A stretch of 64,000 nt of DNA from Zhongshania marina (GCF_002915595.1 NZ_PQGG01000035.1:62001-126000); one strand, 5' to 3'. Shown: positions 1-8,452, counted from the stretch's first letter. A program made the numbers and translations. The notes: a model not told the origin generated them from the sequence alone.

Positions 1-1
1 T

Positions 2-85
2 GAATTAAGTGAACTATACGGCGAGCGCTTTGCGCCGCCGGCTTTGCTACTGAAAAAAGCTGCAGATGGTGAGTTGTTCGTTTAA
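2..85 (+). CDS. 3-hydroxyacyl-CoA dehydrogenase, C-terminal fragment
   Basis: Only the last 27 codons lie in the window, in the frame starting at base 2 and ending at TAA 83-85. The peptide has a Y-G-E-R-F-x-P-P-x-L-L-x-K-x-A pattern, which resembles the extreme C-terminus of FadB/PimF-type multifunctional 3-hydroxyacyl-CoA dehydrogenases (second 3HCDH_C domain). That assignment rests on this short motif and on the downstream acyl-CoA dehydrogenase genes, so it is tentative. If right, it supplies the hydration/second oxidation step that follows the dehydrogenases encoded next door. Confidence 0.55.
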   Translation, partial: ELSELYGERFAPPALLLKKAADGELFV

Positions 86-104
86 TTAGTAGTTCTATAA
101 CAAT

Positions 105-127
105 GGCGGTGGAAACTTTTCACCGCC
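105..127. promoter_or_regulatory. 23-bp near-perfect palindrome upstream of acyl-CoA dehydrogenase operon
   Basis: Two 11-base arms (105-115 and 117-127) match at 10 of 11 positions around a central C. The outer GGCGGTG/CACCGCC arms could form an RNA hairpin for the upstream gene, but no U-tract follows, so an operator for a fatty-acid regulator is equally plausible. It lies 78 bases before the start at 206. Function is not established from sequence. Confidence 0.4.
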
Positions 128-205
128 GCTATAAATAAAATAATGCCCAATATTTTTACCGATGCAATGCGTCGGTATTCCTCAAAAACCCGGAGTCCTA
201 TCGCT

Positions 206-1372
206 ATGTTGCCACGTAATTTTACTGAAGAACAAAATATGTTTCGCGCAGCTTATCGCAAATTTTTGGAGCAAGAAATTGCACCCAATATAGAGCGCTG
301 GCGCGAACAGGGAATTGTTGATCGCGATGCCTTTACCAAGGCTGGCGCGCAAGGATTCTTGATGATTTGGCCGGAGGAGCAATACGGCGGTATGGGCGAG
401 AAGGATTTTCGCTTTGAGCAAATTATTATCGAAGAAACCAGCCGCATTCACGGTGGCGATTGGGCGAATACTCTGCACAGTCGTTTAGTCGGTCCCTATA
501 TTGATCGTTTTGGGAATGACGAGCAGAAAGCGCGTTTTCTTCCTAAGTGCGCAAGTGGTGAAACGATACTCGCCATTGCAATGACAGAGCCTGATGCTGG
601 TTCAGACTTGGCCGGTATGCGCGCCAATGCGAAAGACATGGGCGATCACTGGCTGCTAAACGGTACGAAAACCTATATCACCAATGGTATTAATTCCGAT
701 GTGGTGATTGTGGCGGCGAAAACAGACCCAGAAAATAATCCCTATGCGGTTGGTCTGTTTTTAGTCGAGCGCGGCATGGAAGGTTTTGAGCGTGGCCGCA
801 ATCTTAAAAAAATGGGTATGAAGGCGCAGGATACCGCAGAGTTGTTTTTTAAAGATGTGCGTATTCCCAAGGAAAATGTTCTAGGTGATGCCACCAAAGG
901 CTTTATCTATTTGATGGAAGGTTTGGCTGAGGAGCGCTTAATTGGCGCCTGCGGCTTTCTTTCTGGCGCTCACCGCGCTTTTGAAGTCACCCGTGAATTT
1001 ACAATGGAACGTAAAGTATTTGGTAAGCCGCTGTCTAAAATGCAGAACACCGAATTTAAAATGGCCGATTTGCGTACAGAAATTGATGTTGCGCAGGCCT
1101 ATGTTGATCAGTGTGTTGCCGCTCACAATGCGGGCTTACTCACCTCTGAAGATGCCGCTAAAGCCAAACTCTATACCAGTGAGTTGCTGTGCAAAATGGT
1201 GGACGAAGGCGTTCAGCTTCACGGCGGTGCGGGTTTTATGGATGAGTATCCGATCAGTCGTATGTATACCGATGCACGTATTACACGGATATTTGCTGGC
1301 AGTTCAGAAATCATGAAATTAATTATTGGCCGAGATTTATATTCCGATAAATTCGTTTCATTTTTTGAATAA
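206..1372 (+). CDS. Acyl-CoA dehydrogenase (LCAD/IVD-like)
   Basis: FAD-dependent alpha,beta-dehydrogenation of an acyl-CoA thioester; cytosolic, electrons passing to ETF. The 388-residue product has the complete family architecture: N-terminal helical domain, FAD/substrate signature AMTEPDAGSD (125-134), beta domain, and C-terminal helices with R-K-x-F-G (269-273) and QLHGG (about 337). Glu243 in the AEERL motif lies at the spacing used for the catalytic base in LCAD and isovaleryl-CoA dehydrogenase. The MCAD-type C-terminal Glu is replaced in FAGSS. I chose ATG 206 because CGGAG lies 10 bases upstream and the family N-terminus begins there; an in-frame ATG at 143 has no Shine-Dalgarno sequence. 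It is first in a run of three dehydrogenases. Substrate unknown. Confidence 0.9.
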   Translation: MLPRNFTEEQNMFRAAYRKFLEQEIAPNIERWREQGIVDRDAFTKAGAQGFLMIWPEEQYGGMGEKDFRFEQIIIEETSRIHGGDWANTLHSRLVGPYIDRFGNDEQKARFLPKCASGETILAIAMTEPDAGSDLAGMRANAKDMGDHWLLNGTKTYITNGINSDVVIVAAKTDPENNPYAVGLFLVERGMEGFERGRNLKKMGMKAQDTAELFFKDVRIPKENVLGDATKGFIYLMEGLAEERLIGACGFLSGAHRAFEVTREFTMERKVFGKPLSKMQNTEFKMADLRTEIDVAQAYVDQCVAAHNAGLLTSEDAAKAKLYTSELLCKMVDEGVQLHGGAGFMDEYPISRMYTDARITRIFAGSSEIMKLIIGRDLYSDKFVSFFE

Positions 1373-1472
1373 TGTCTTAGTAAAAATTGCTAAGAGCCTT
1401 ATCTGTGCCAGCGGCGAGCTAGTCAAGCGCGTCGCTGTATAAACTGCACCCCAGACAAATAAGAGAGCGAGT

Positions 1473-2645
1473 ATGCATGCTAAATTTAGTCCTGAAGAAC
1501 TAGCCTTTCAGGAAGACGTTCGACGCTTTATGCGTGAAAACTTTACGCCGGAGCTTGCGGCCCGAATTCATCATCCCGATACTTTTCGCGATGCCAGTAT
1601 AGAGTGGCAAAAACTGTTGGACGATAAAGGCTGGGCGGCGAACGGCTGGCCAGTCGAGCACGGTGGTTGCGCTTGGAGCGCTACTCAAAAATATATTTAT
1701 ACGACTGAGCTGGCAGCTGCCGGTGCGCCAGATGTTGTGCCAATGGGTATAAAGATGGTTGCTCCTGTCTTGTATAGCTATGGCTCAGAAGAGCAAAAGC
1801 AGCGTTTTCTTCCCCCTACAAAATCTTCTGATATTTGGTGGTGCCAAGGTTATTCCGAGCCAGGAGCGGGGTCTGATTTAGCCGCCCTTCAAACGCGGGC
1901 GCTGCGCGATGGTGACGACTATATTATTGACGGCACCAAAATTTGGACGACCTATGCTCAGTATGCAGATTGGATTTTTTGTCTAGTCCGTACCGACAAT
2001 ACCGGCAAGCCTCAGCAGGGCATTAGCTTTTTGCTTATAGACATGAAAACCCCAGGCATCACTGTGTCGCCTATTATTTCTGTGGACGACGAACACCATC
2101 TCAATGAAGTGAATTTTGAGAATGTCAGAGTCCCTGTAGCTAATCGTATCGGTGAAGAGAACGAAGGTTGGACTTATGCCAAGGCGCTGCTGACCTATGA
2201 GCGCACGGCCCTGTCTGGGGTAGCTTATTGCAAACGGATATTAACCAATATTCGCAAACTGGCCAGCACAGCGGGGTTAAGTGGTGTTCGCTTAATTGAT
2301 GACAGTGATTTTAGAGCGCGCTTAGCCGACATTGAAATGGAGGTGATGGCACTGGAGTATTTAGAGCTTAGAGTATTGAGTGATATTGATAGCGGCGGGG
2401 CACCGGGTATGGAGTCTTCGCTTCTTAAATTAAAGGGCACCGAATTACAGCAAGCGGTGCAGACTTTGCAGTGGGATGTTGCAGCTGGTTTTGGTGGTGT
2501 ATTACCAGAGGTAGATGATGAACTCTGGGAGAGCGACGGCAATAGAGCCAGACGTGAATATATGTTTGGGCGCGCCTGCACCATCTTTGGCGGCAGCAAC
2601 GAAGTACAGCGCAACATCATCGCCAAGTTCGCACTCGGCCTATAG
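1473..2645 (+). CDS. Acyl-CoA dehydrogenase, PimC/FadE-like catalytic subunit candidate
   Basis: A 390-residue acyl-CoA dehydrogenase preceded by GAGAG. It carries the FAD signature GYSEPGAGSDLA (126-137) and a Y-E-R-T motif with Glu243, the position of the catalytic base in the FadE/PimC branch. The C-terminus has FGGSNEVQRN, typical of the fold. It is 20 bases upstream of a second, shorter dehydrogenase. This long/short adjacency resembles PimC-PimD and the mycobacterial FadE pairs that form alpha2beta2 heterotetramers acting on bulky acyl-CoAs (known of the family). That these two form such a complex is inference. Likely co-transcribed with its neighbours. Confidence 0.88.
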   Translation: MHAKFSPEELAFQEDVRRFMRENFTPELAARIHHPDTFRDASIEWQKLLDDKGWAANGWPVEHGGCAWSATQKYIYTTELAAAGAPDVVPMGIKMVAPVLYSYGSEEQKQRFLPPTKSSDIWWCQGYSEPGAGSDLAALQTRALRDGDDYIIDGTKIWTTYAQYADWIFCLVRTDNTGKPQQGISFLLIDMKTPGITVSPIISVDDEHHLNEVNFENVRVPVANRIGEENEGWTYAKALLTYERTALSGVAYCKRILTNIRKLASTAGLSGVRLIDDSDFRARLADIEMEVMALEYLELRVLSDIDSGGAPGMESSLLKLKGTELQQAVQTLQWDVAAGFGGVLPEVDDELWESDGNRARREYMFGRACTIFGGSNEVQRNIIAKFALGL

Positions 2646-2665
2646 TCGCTCTAGAGGATTAAATA

Positions 2666-3799
2666 ATGGATTTTTCATTAACAGAAGAACAAGTCATGCT
2701 GAAAGACAGCGTGGCAAAATTTCTTGCAGACAATTACGCAGCCGAGCAGCGCGAAGCGGTGCTTAAACAGGAGGCGGGCTTTAGTGCTAAGCATTGGGCT
2801 AGTTTTTCTGAGTTGGGTTGGTTGACCATCCCGTTTTCTGAGGATGTGGGCGGTTTTGGTGGCAATGTCGCAGATGTATCTGCGGTGATGGAAGAGTTCG
2901 GCAAAGTATTGGTGGTGGAGCCCTATTGGTCATCCATTGTGTTGGCCGGCCAACTGATAGCGCGCTGTACGAATGAAGCGCTTAAAAGTAGTGCAATGCC
3001 GCAGCTTATTTCCGGTGAGGCGCAGTATAGCTTTGCGTGGTTAGAGGCTCAGAGCTGTTTTTCACTTAGCTATGTCGGCGCGACGGCGACCAAGCAAGGT
3101 GATAGCTATTGCCTTAATGGTCAGAAAAATTTGGTTCTTAACGCCAACGCGAATTATTTTCTTATTGCAGCCCGTAGTAGTGGTGATGTGGCGAGCGAAT
3201 CTGGCATTAGCTTATTTGTGGTGGACGCGAACAATCCTGCCTTGAAGAAAGAGTCTGTTCGTCTAATTGATGGGCAGCTTGCTTGCAATATTGAATTTAG
3301 TGATCTGTTAATTAACCAAGATGACATGCTCACCGCCGAGGGCGAGGCGTATCCATTAATTGCCGAGGTGGTTGATGAAGCCTTGGTGGCGCTGTGTGCA
3401 GAAGCCGTTGGTGCAATGACTTATTTGTACAAGGCCACCGCAGAGTACGCCAATACCCGCAAGCAGTTTGGGGTGGCTATTGGTAGCTTCCAAGCGCTGC
3501 AGCATCGAATGGTCGATATGTTTATGGCAACAGAGCAGTGTAAGTCTCTGCTTGTTCGCGCCCAGTGTGCGATTTTGGATGGCAGCGTAGATCGTGCCCA
3601 AGACGTGGCGGTGCTCAAGGCTATGGTGGGTAAATACGGTCGTAAGGTGGCTGAAGAAGCAGTGCAGATTCACGGCGGTATGGGTGTAACAAATGAAATG
3701 CCGATTGGGCATTATTTAAAACGCCTGATGATGATTGATATGTATTTTGGTGGTTCAGACATCCATCGTCGCCGGTTTAGTGATATGCGATATCTATAA
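2666..3799 (+). CDS. Acyl-CoA dehydrogenase, PimD-like partner subunit candidate
   Basis: A 377-residue acyl-CoA dehydrogenase-fold protein, start ATG 2666 with AGAGGA just upstream. The RKQFG motif (265-269) and QIHGGMG near the C-terminus place it in the family. The usual T/S-E-P-x-A-G-S-D FAD signature is degenerate (about 125-135). Aligned on R-K-x-F-G, the catalytic-Glu position is Ala239, with a Glu one residue earlier. These departures suggest a structural or FAD-sharing partner of the preceding gene product rather than an autonomous enzyme, though that is inference. Followed after 48 bases by the acyl-CoA ligase. Confidence 0.82.
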   Translation: MDFSLTEEQVMLKDSVAKFLADNYAAEQREAVLKQEAGFSAKHWASFSELGWLTIPFSEDVGGFGGNVADVSAVMEEFGKVLVVEPYWSSIVLAGQLIARCTNEALKSSAMPQLISGEAQYSFAWLEAQSCFSLSYVGATATKQGDSYCLNGQKNLVLNANANYFLIAARSSGDVASESGISLFVVDANNPALKKESVRLIDGQLACNIEFSDLLINQDDMLTAEGEAYPLIAEVVDEALVALCAEAVGAMTYLYKATAEYANTRKQFGVAIGSFQALQHRMVDMFMATEQCKSLLVRAQCAILDGSVDRAQDVAVLKAMVGKYGRKVAEEAVQIHGGMGVTNEMPIGHYLKRLMMIDMYFGGSDIHRRRFSDMRYL

Positions 3800-3847
3800 A
3801 TTGTTTTGTTTTATTTTGGACAATAAATATAACAGTAGAGGAATGCT

Positions 3848-5401
3848 ATGAAACTTTTTAATAATTTAAACGACCACACCCAATTCCATGCGCGTATTCG
3901 TGGCGACATGATGATGGCCAGTGATAGTAAAAAGACTCTGAATTACGCCGAGGCCTGGGACTATATCAATGTGATTGCCGCGCATATTCAGTCTAGCGGA
4001 ATTGCGAAGGGTGATCGGGTGGCGATATTAGCCAAAAATTCCGTCGATAATCTGTGTGTCTTCCTCGCCTGTGCGCGTATAGGTGCAGTGGTGGTGGGTT
4101 TGAATTACCGTTTAGCGCTAGCCGAAGTCGAATTTATTGCCAGCAATGCCGACGTGCAGATGCTGTTTTTTGATCAAGAATTTGACGGCTTGCGCGGTGA
4201 GTATTTACGCGCAAAAAACTGTGTATGTATTGATAGTGATAGCAGCGCTCCACATCTGCCGAGCTGGTTGGAAAGTCCGGCGAGCTTGAATGAAGTGGAA
4301 ATAAACGGCGAGGATATTCTATTTCAAATGTATACCAGCGGCACCACGGGTTTACCTAAGGGCGTGCTTGTTAGCCATTACAATGTCTTAGCCAATACCT
4401 ATCAGGCGCCAATGACAACGGGCAAGGGCGGTCGCGTTGGTGAGCGTGGTTTGGTTATTGCGCCGACCTTCCACGCAGTGGGCTTAGTTGGTTCGCTGCT
4501 CGGTGTTATCTACGGCGGCTCCATGATTATTCACAGCGACTACGATCCGGTAGGTATGATTGAGACCCTCGCTAAAGAACACATTAGTACCGTGGCGGTG
4601 ATTCCGGTGATGTTGCAGTTCTCTTTGGCGATGGTACCCAATATCAAGGACTACGATTTCTCTGAGTTGCACACCATAAATTACGGTGCTTCGCCTATTT
4701 CAGAATCTTTGTTGCAGCAGTGTATGGATGCCTTCGGCTGTGATTTTGTGCAGGGCTATGGTCAGACCGAGTCGACAATGGCCTTGACCTTCCTCACGGC
4801 AGATGACCATAAAAAAGCCCTTGCTGGTCGCCCAGAATTGTTGCGCTCCTGCGGGCGGGCGGTGTTTGGCACCGATATTAAAATCGTCGGCAACGACGGG
4901 CAGGAATTACCACTAGGTGAGATCGGCGAGATCGTAGCCAAAGGCCCGCAGGTAATGCAGGGCTATTGGAAAAATCCAGAGGCTACCGCTAAGACGGTGG
5001 TTGACGGTTGGTTGCATACTGGTGATGCGGGTCGTATGGATGAAGAGGGTTACATCTATATTCAAGACCGCGTGAAAGACATGATCATTTCAGGTGGTGA
5101 GAATATTTATCCCGCAGAAATTGAAAATCACTTGATGTCACATGAGCAAATTCAAGACGTGGCGGTGATCGGTGTGCCAGATGCAAAGTGGGGAGAAGTG
5201 CCTCTTGCGGTGGTGGTGTCGGGTGGTCAGCCAGAGCTTGGCGCAGAGGAGCTCACCGAGTTTTGTCGCGGCAAATTAGCGGGGTACAAAATCCCTCGCA
5301 AAATTGAATACCTTGCAGCCCTGCCGCGTAACCCAACCGGTAAAGTTCTGAAGAAAGATATCCGAGTGATGATGGCAGAGAAGTATCCGCCAATATCTTA
5401 G
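3848..5401 (+). CDS. Class I adenylate-forming acyl-CoA ligase
   Basis: ATP-dependent activation of a carboxylic acid to its CoA thioester, the entry step for the dehydrogenases upstream. The 517-residue protein has the AMP-binding P-loop YTSGTTGLPKG (162-172), a G-Y-G-Q-T-E-S motif, the hinge/A8 region with D-R-x-K-D-M-I-I-S-G-G-E-N, and the C-terminal lysine in NPTGKVLKK. Start ATG 3848 follows AGAGGA. It is the last gene of the plus-strand catabolic operon; its stop is only 3 bases from the stop of the convergent LysR gene, with no obvious terminator between. Substrate chain type cannot be read from sequence. Confidence 0.9.
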   Translation: MKLFNNLNDHTQFHARIRGDMMMASDSKKTLNYAEAWDYINVIAAHIQSSGIAKGDRVAILAKNSVDNLCVFLACARIGAVVVGLNYRLALAEVEFIASNADVQMLFFDQEFDGLRGEYLRAKNCVCIDSDSSAPHLPSWLESPASLNEVEINGEDILFQMYTSGTTGLPKGVLVSHYNVLANTYQAPMTTGKGGRVGERGLVIAPTFHAVGLVGSLLGVIYGGSMIIHSDYDPVGMIETLAKEHISTVAVIPVMLQFSLAMVPNIKDYDFSELHTINYGASPISESLLQQCMDAFGCDFVQGYGQTESTMALTFLTADDHKKALAGRPELLRSCGRAVFGTDIKIVGNDGQELPLGEIGEIVAKGPQVMQGYWKNPEATAKTVVDGWLHTGDAGRMDEEGYIYIQDRVKDMIISGGENIYPAEIENHLMSHEQIQDVAVIGVPDAKWGEVPLAVVVSGGQPELGAEELTEFCRGKLAGYKIPRKIEYLAALPRNPTGKVLKKDIRVMMAEKYPPIS

Positions 5402-5404
5402 GGG

Positions 5405-6286
5405 CTAATCAGCTCGGCTACAGAGCTCTACCCAATATTCAACGGCGGCTTTTTTGTGCCGCTGCTTGGGTAGGGCAAAGTAGAAGGTTCGCGTCATATC
5501 GCGATTAGCAAGGGTGAGGGGAACAAGGTCGCCATTGCGAAAATCGTTTTGCAAAACCACCTTAGATAGGCAGCCAATTCCTAGGCCCGACTCCACTGCG
5601 CTTTTAATTGCCTCGTTGTGTTTGAATTCTCGGTAGATTTCAATATCGGGGAGTAGACCGGCAAGGGCGCGGTCAAAGGTGTGGCGGGCACCGGAATCTG
5701 GTTCACGTAAAATCCAGCGCGCCTCTTTAATGTCTTTGTCTTTTAATACGCCCTTCTTGGCCAAGGGATGTGATGCGCTGCAAAACACCACCAGCTCATC
5801 TTCTTTCCACGGAATGAGTTCTAGTTCGCGGTGCTGAACCTCCCGTTCAATCATGCCCACATCCACCTCGTAATTGAGTACTTTAGCGACGATGTCTGGG
5901 GTGTTGGCGGTGTCAAACTGCACATCTGCTTCGGGGTAATTGTTTAAATAATCTGCGAGATAGCGCACCACTAGGTGATTGCCGATGGTAAAACTGGCCC
6001 CAACCCGAAGATGGCCAATATCGGCGTGGCGGCGTAGAGCGTCATCAAATTGCTGGCAATGGGCGAATAAGGTTTCTGCTTCTTTGCGGAGGGTGTGGCC
6101 GATGGCATTTAGCTTTATCTTGTTGCCGTGGCGATCAAATAAATTAACCCCATATCTTTTCTCTAGGTTTTGCAGGGATGCACTGGCAGCGGATTGCGAA
6201 AGGCAAAGTTGATCTGCGGCCTTGGACACACTTTGGTGCTTGGCAACCGACAGAAAGATTTCCAGTTGGCGAATACTAAAATTCAT
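5405..6286 (-). CDS. LysR-family transcriptional regulator, YeiE-like
   Basis: A 293-residue LysR regulator. The N-terminal winged helix (residues 3-62, with SVSKAADQLCLSQSAASASL) is followed by a periplasmic-binding-like effector domain. Sequences such as ASFTIGN, EVDVGMIE and WILREPDSG resemble the YeiE/CbbR branch rather than CysB. I start at ATG 6286 because the DNA-binding domain begins there; the longer frame to 6472 would place 62 residues of non-homologous leader over the intergenic operator. It is divergent from cysC, so control of sulfate activation and of itself is likely. YeiE of enterobacteria is linked to sulfite metabolism, which fits but does not prove the role. Confidence 0.85.
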   Translation of the reverse strand: MNFSIRQLEIFLSVAKHQSVSKAADQLCLSQSAASASLQNLEKRYGVNLFDRHGNKIKLNAIGHTLRKEAETLFAHCQQFDDALRRHADIGHLRVGASFTIGNHLVVRYLADYLNNYPEADVQFDTANTPDIVAKVLNYEVDVGMIEREVQHRELELIPWKEDELVVFCSASHPLAKKGVLKDKDIKEARWILREPDSGARHTFDRALAGLLPDIEIYREFKHNEAIKSAVESGLGIGCLSKVVLQNDFRNGDLVPLTLANRDMTRTFYFALPKQRHKKAAVEYWVELCSRAD

Positions 6287-6334
6287 AAGACATATCTTCG
6301 TATTGGGTCTAGTTTCGGCACTCATCGCCGCCTT

Positions 6335-6361
6335 GTCAGTATCGATAAAATCGATACTGAC
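6335..6361. promoter_or_regulatory. LysR-type operator between lysR and cysC
   Basis: A perfect inverted repeat with 12-base arms (6335-6346, 6350-6361) around AAA. Its centre contains TCGATAAAATCGA, an exact T-N11-A LysR box. It sits 49 bases upstream of the regulator start and immediately precedes a TATAAT in the cysC direction, so it overlaps where the -35 would be. This is the geometry of an activator site that also allows autoregulation. Confidence 0.75.
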
Positions 6362-6367
6362 TATAAT
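6362..6367 (+). promoter_or_regulatory. Candidate -10 element of the cysC-sat promoter
   Basis: Exact TATAAT directly abutting the LysR palindrome. The hexamer 17 bases upstream (GTATCG) is far from TTGACA, as expected for an activator-dependent promoter. Transcription from about 6374 would give a leader of roughly 120 nt before cysC. Confidence 0.55.
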
Positions 6368-6495
6368 AATATCCCGTTTTACTTGTGATAAAAATGCTTT
6401 TAGTATGGCGGCCAGTTCTTGTACCGGCGGTTCTGAGTGAGCGGCCGGTGTCAGTGAAGGTATGTGATTCAATTTGTAGCCTTGGAGATGGATAA

Positions 6496-7107
6496 ATGAC
6501 CGACGTTAAAGCGACGAATGTATATTGGCACGACGGCGAAGTAAGCCGCGAAGACCGCAATAAGCTATTGAAGCAAAAGGGCGCGACCCTGTGGTTCACC
6601 GGCCTGTCTGGTAGCGGTAAGAGTACCGTTGCGGTTGCTTTGGAAAAGGCGCTGATGGAAAAGGGGCATCTTTGCTACCGTCTTGACGGCGACAATATCC
6701 GTCTGGGTATCAACAAAAACCTCGGTTTCAGTGCTGAAGACCGCACTGAAAACATCCGTCGTATTGGCGAAATTTCTAAATTATTCGTCGATACCGGCGT
6801 TATCGTGTTGTCGAGCTTTGTTAGCCCCTACCGCGCTGACCGCGATATCGTGCGTGAATTGCACGATGCCGGCGATATGGACTTCCTGGAAATTTTTGTA
6901 GACGTGCCATTAGACGTTGCAGAACAGCGCGACCCTAAAGGTCTGTACAAAAAAGCCCGTGCAGGCGAGATCAAAAACTTCACGGGTATTTCAGACCCAT
7001 ACGAAGCGCCGCTGAATGCTGAACTGGTATTGAATAGCCATGAGCAAAGCTTGGAAGAAGAAGTAGAGATTCTGCTGGCGATGATGAGCGAGCGCGGAAT
7101 TATTTAA
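6496..7107 (+). CDS. cysC: Adenylylsulfate (APS) kinase
   Basis: Phosphorylates adenosine 5'-phosphosulfate to PAPS in assimilatory sulfate activation; cytosolic. The 203-residue product has the P-loop GLSGSGKST (36-44), the D-G-D-N-I-R substrate motif, the S-S-F-V-S-P-Y-R segment containing the phosphorylated-intermediate serine, and the F-x-G-I-S-D-P-Y-E-A-P lid motif. Length and motifs fit stand-alone CysC rather than a CysNC fusion. ATG 6496 follows GGAG with normal spacing. It is followed after 109 bases by sat and is probably driven by the promoter at 6362. Confidence 0.95.
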   Translation: MTDVKATNVYWHDGEVSREDRNKLLKQKGATLWFTGLSGSGKSTVAVALEKALMEKGHLCYRLDGDNIRLGINKNLGFSAEDRTENIRRIGEISKLFVDTGVIVLSSFVSPYRADRDIVRELHDAGDMDFLEIFVDVPLDVAEQRDPKGLYKKARAGEIKNFTGISDPYEAPLNAELVLNSHEQSLEEEVEILLAMMSERGII

Positions 7108-7112
7108 ACCGT

Positions 7113-7191
7113 GACGGACGTCGGCGGTCAGACGTCTGACGCCCGCGCTGAATTTATGTTTTCGTCCGACGTCAGACACCCGACGTCCGAC
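7113..7191. repeat. Inverted-repeat element rich in GACGTC between cysC and sat
   Basis: Two 27-base arms (7113-7139 and 7165-7191) pair at 22 of 27 positions around a 25-base loop. Inside the left arm 7127-7140 is a perfect 14-base palindrome (GTCAGACGTCTGAC). GACGTC or close variants occur several times in the 79 bases. It looks like a small repetitive extragenic element or mRNA hairpin separating two co-directional genes; no U-tract follows, so simple termination is unlikely. Confidence 0.6.
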
Positions 7192-7216
7192 ACTTTAACT
7201 AACGGAGTTACCTACA

Positions 7217-8413
7217 ATGATCAAACCACATGGCGCCGACGAGCTTAGCCCATTATTCGTATCTGATGCTGAACAGCACAAAGCACTGACTGCCGAGGCA
7301 GAAACTCTGCCATCACTTCTCGTTAGCTCTGCTGCGGCAGCGAATGCAGTTATGTTGGGTGCAGGTTATTTCACCCCATTAAAAGGGTATATGAACCTAG
7401 CGGATTCTTTGGCGGTTGCTAAAGATCTTTGCACAACTGACGGTTTGTTTTGGCCTGTGCCTATCGTTAATCTGACTAAAGATGCGCAGGGCATTACTGC
7501 CGGTCAGCGTATTGCTTTGCGTGACCCGAATGTAGACGGCAATCCCGTTTTGGCGGTTATGGATGTTGAAGCGGTAGAAGCGGTTAGCGCTGAGCAAATC
7601 GATTTTATGGCCGAAAACATTTTCGGTACCTTGGATGATAAGCATCCAGGCGTGCAAACCTTTAAGAGCCAGGGCAATACCTTGTTGTCTGGCCCTATTC
7701 AGGTCTTGAACTTCTCTTACTTCCAGTCTGACTTCCCTGATACCTTCCGCACTGCAGTTCAAATTCGCGACGAGATTGCTGAGCGCGGCTGGGAAAAAGT
7801 GGTTGCCTTCCAAACCCGTAACCCAATGCATCGTGCCCACGAAGAGCTTTGCCGTATGGCAATGGAAGACCTCGGCACTGACGGTATATTGATTCACATG
7901 TTATTGGGTCAATTGAAGCCTGGCGATATTCCTGCTCACGTTCGCGATGCAGCAATCCGTAAAATGGTTGAAGTGTACTTCCCTAAAAACACAGTAATGA
8001 TCACTGGCTACGGCTTTGACATGCTATACGCGGGTCCACGCGAAGCGGTACTGCATGCCTTGTTCCGTCAAAACTGTGGCTGTACTCATCTGATCGTTGG
8101 TCGCGACCACGCTGGTGTGGGTGATTACTACGGCGGTTTTGACGCGCAGACAATCTTCGACGAAAAAGTGCCAGCAGGCGCAATGGACATTGAGATCTAC
8201 CGCGCAGACCACACTGCCTACTCGAAGAAACTGGATAAAGTTGTGATGATGCGTGATGCGCCAGATCACAGCAAAGAAGACTTCGTATTGCTGTCAGGCA
8301 CCAAAGTACGTGAAATGCTGGGCAATGGCATTGCGCCACCGCCAGAGTTTTCGCGCCCTGAAGTGGCTAAGATTTTGATGGACTACTATCAAATCGAAGA
8401 CGCAAAAGGTTAA
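7217..8413 (+). CDS. sat: Sulfate adenylyltransferase (single-chain ATP sulfurylase)
   Basis: Converts sulfate and ATP to APS and pyrophosphate. The 398-residue protein is the homo-oligomeric Sat/MET3 type, not the CysD-CysN type common in Gammaproteobacteria. The N-terminal PUA-like domain is followed by the catalytic domain with QTRNPMHRAHE (199-209, the QxRNP and HxxH nucleotide-binding motifs) and G-R-D-H-A-G (near 295). Start ATG 7217 follows ACGGAG. No APS-kinase domain is fused at the C-terminus, consistent with a separate cysC upstream. The gene ends in a strong terminator at 8453. Confidence 0.95.
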   Translation: MIKPHGADELSPLFVSDAEQHKALTAEAETLPSLLVSSAAAANAVMLGAGYFTPLKGYMNLADSLAVAKDLCTTDGLFWPVPIVNLTKDAQGITAGQRIALRDPNVDGNPVLAVMDVEAVEAVSAEQIDFMAENIFGTLDDKHPGVQTFKSQGNTLLSGPIQVLNFSYFQSDFPDTFRTAVQIRDEIAERGWEKVVAFQTRNPMHRAHEELCRMAMEDLGTDGILIHMLLGQLKPGDIPAHVRDAAIRKMVEVYFPKNTVMITGYGFDMLYAGPREAVLHALFRQNCGCTHLIVGRDHAGVGDYYGGFDAQTIFDEKVPAGAMDIEIYRADHTAYSKKLDKVVMMRDAPDHSKEDFVLLSGTKVREMLGNGIAPPPEFSRPEVAKILMDYYQIEDAKG

Positions 8414-8452
8414 GTTTAGATCGCCGTATTAATGTACGGCTAGCCTTTGAAG

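Noticed and set aside
942-1316. 124-codon plus-strand frame inside the first acyl-CoA dehydrogenase
   Set aside because: Alternate-frame shadow of a gene whose catalytic motifs lie in the other frame.
6287-6472. N-terminal extension of the LysR regulator
   Set aside because: The extra 62 residues have no similarity to LysR proteins and would place coding sequence across the operator and cysC promoter.
7397-7897. 166-codon minus-strand open frame inside sat
   Set aside because: Antisense to a fully conserved ATP sulfurylase, with no family features.
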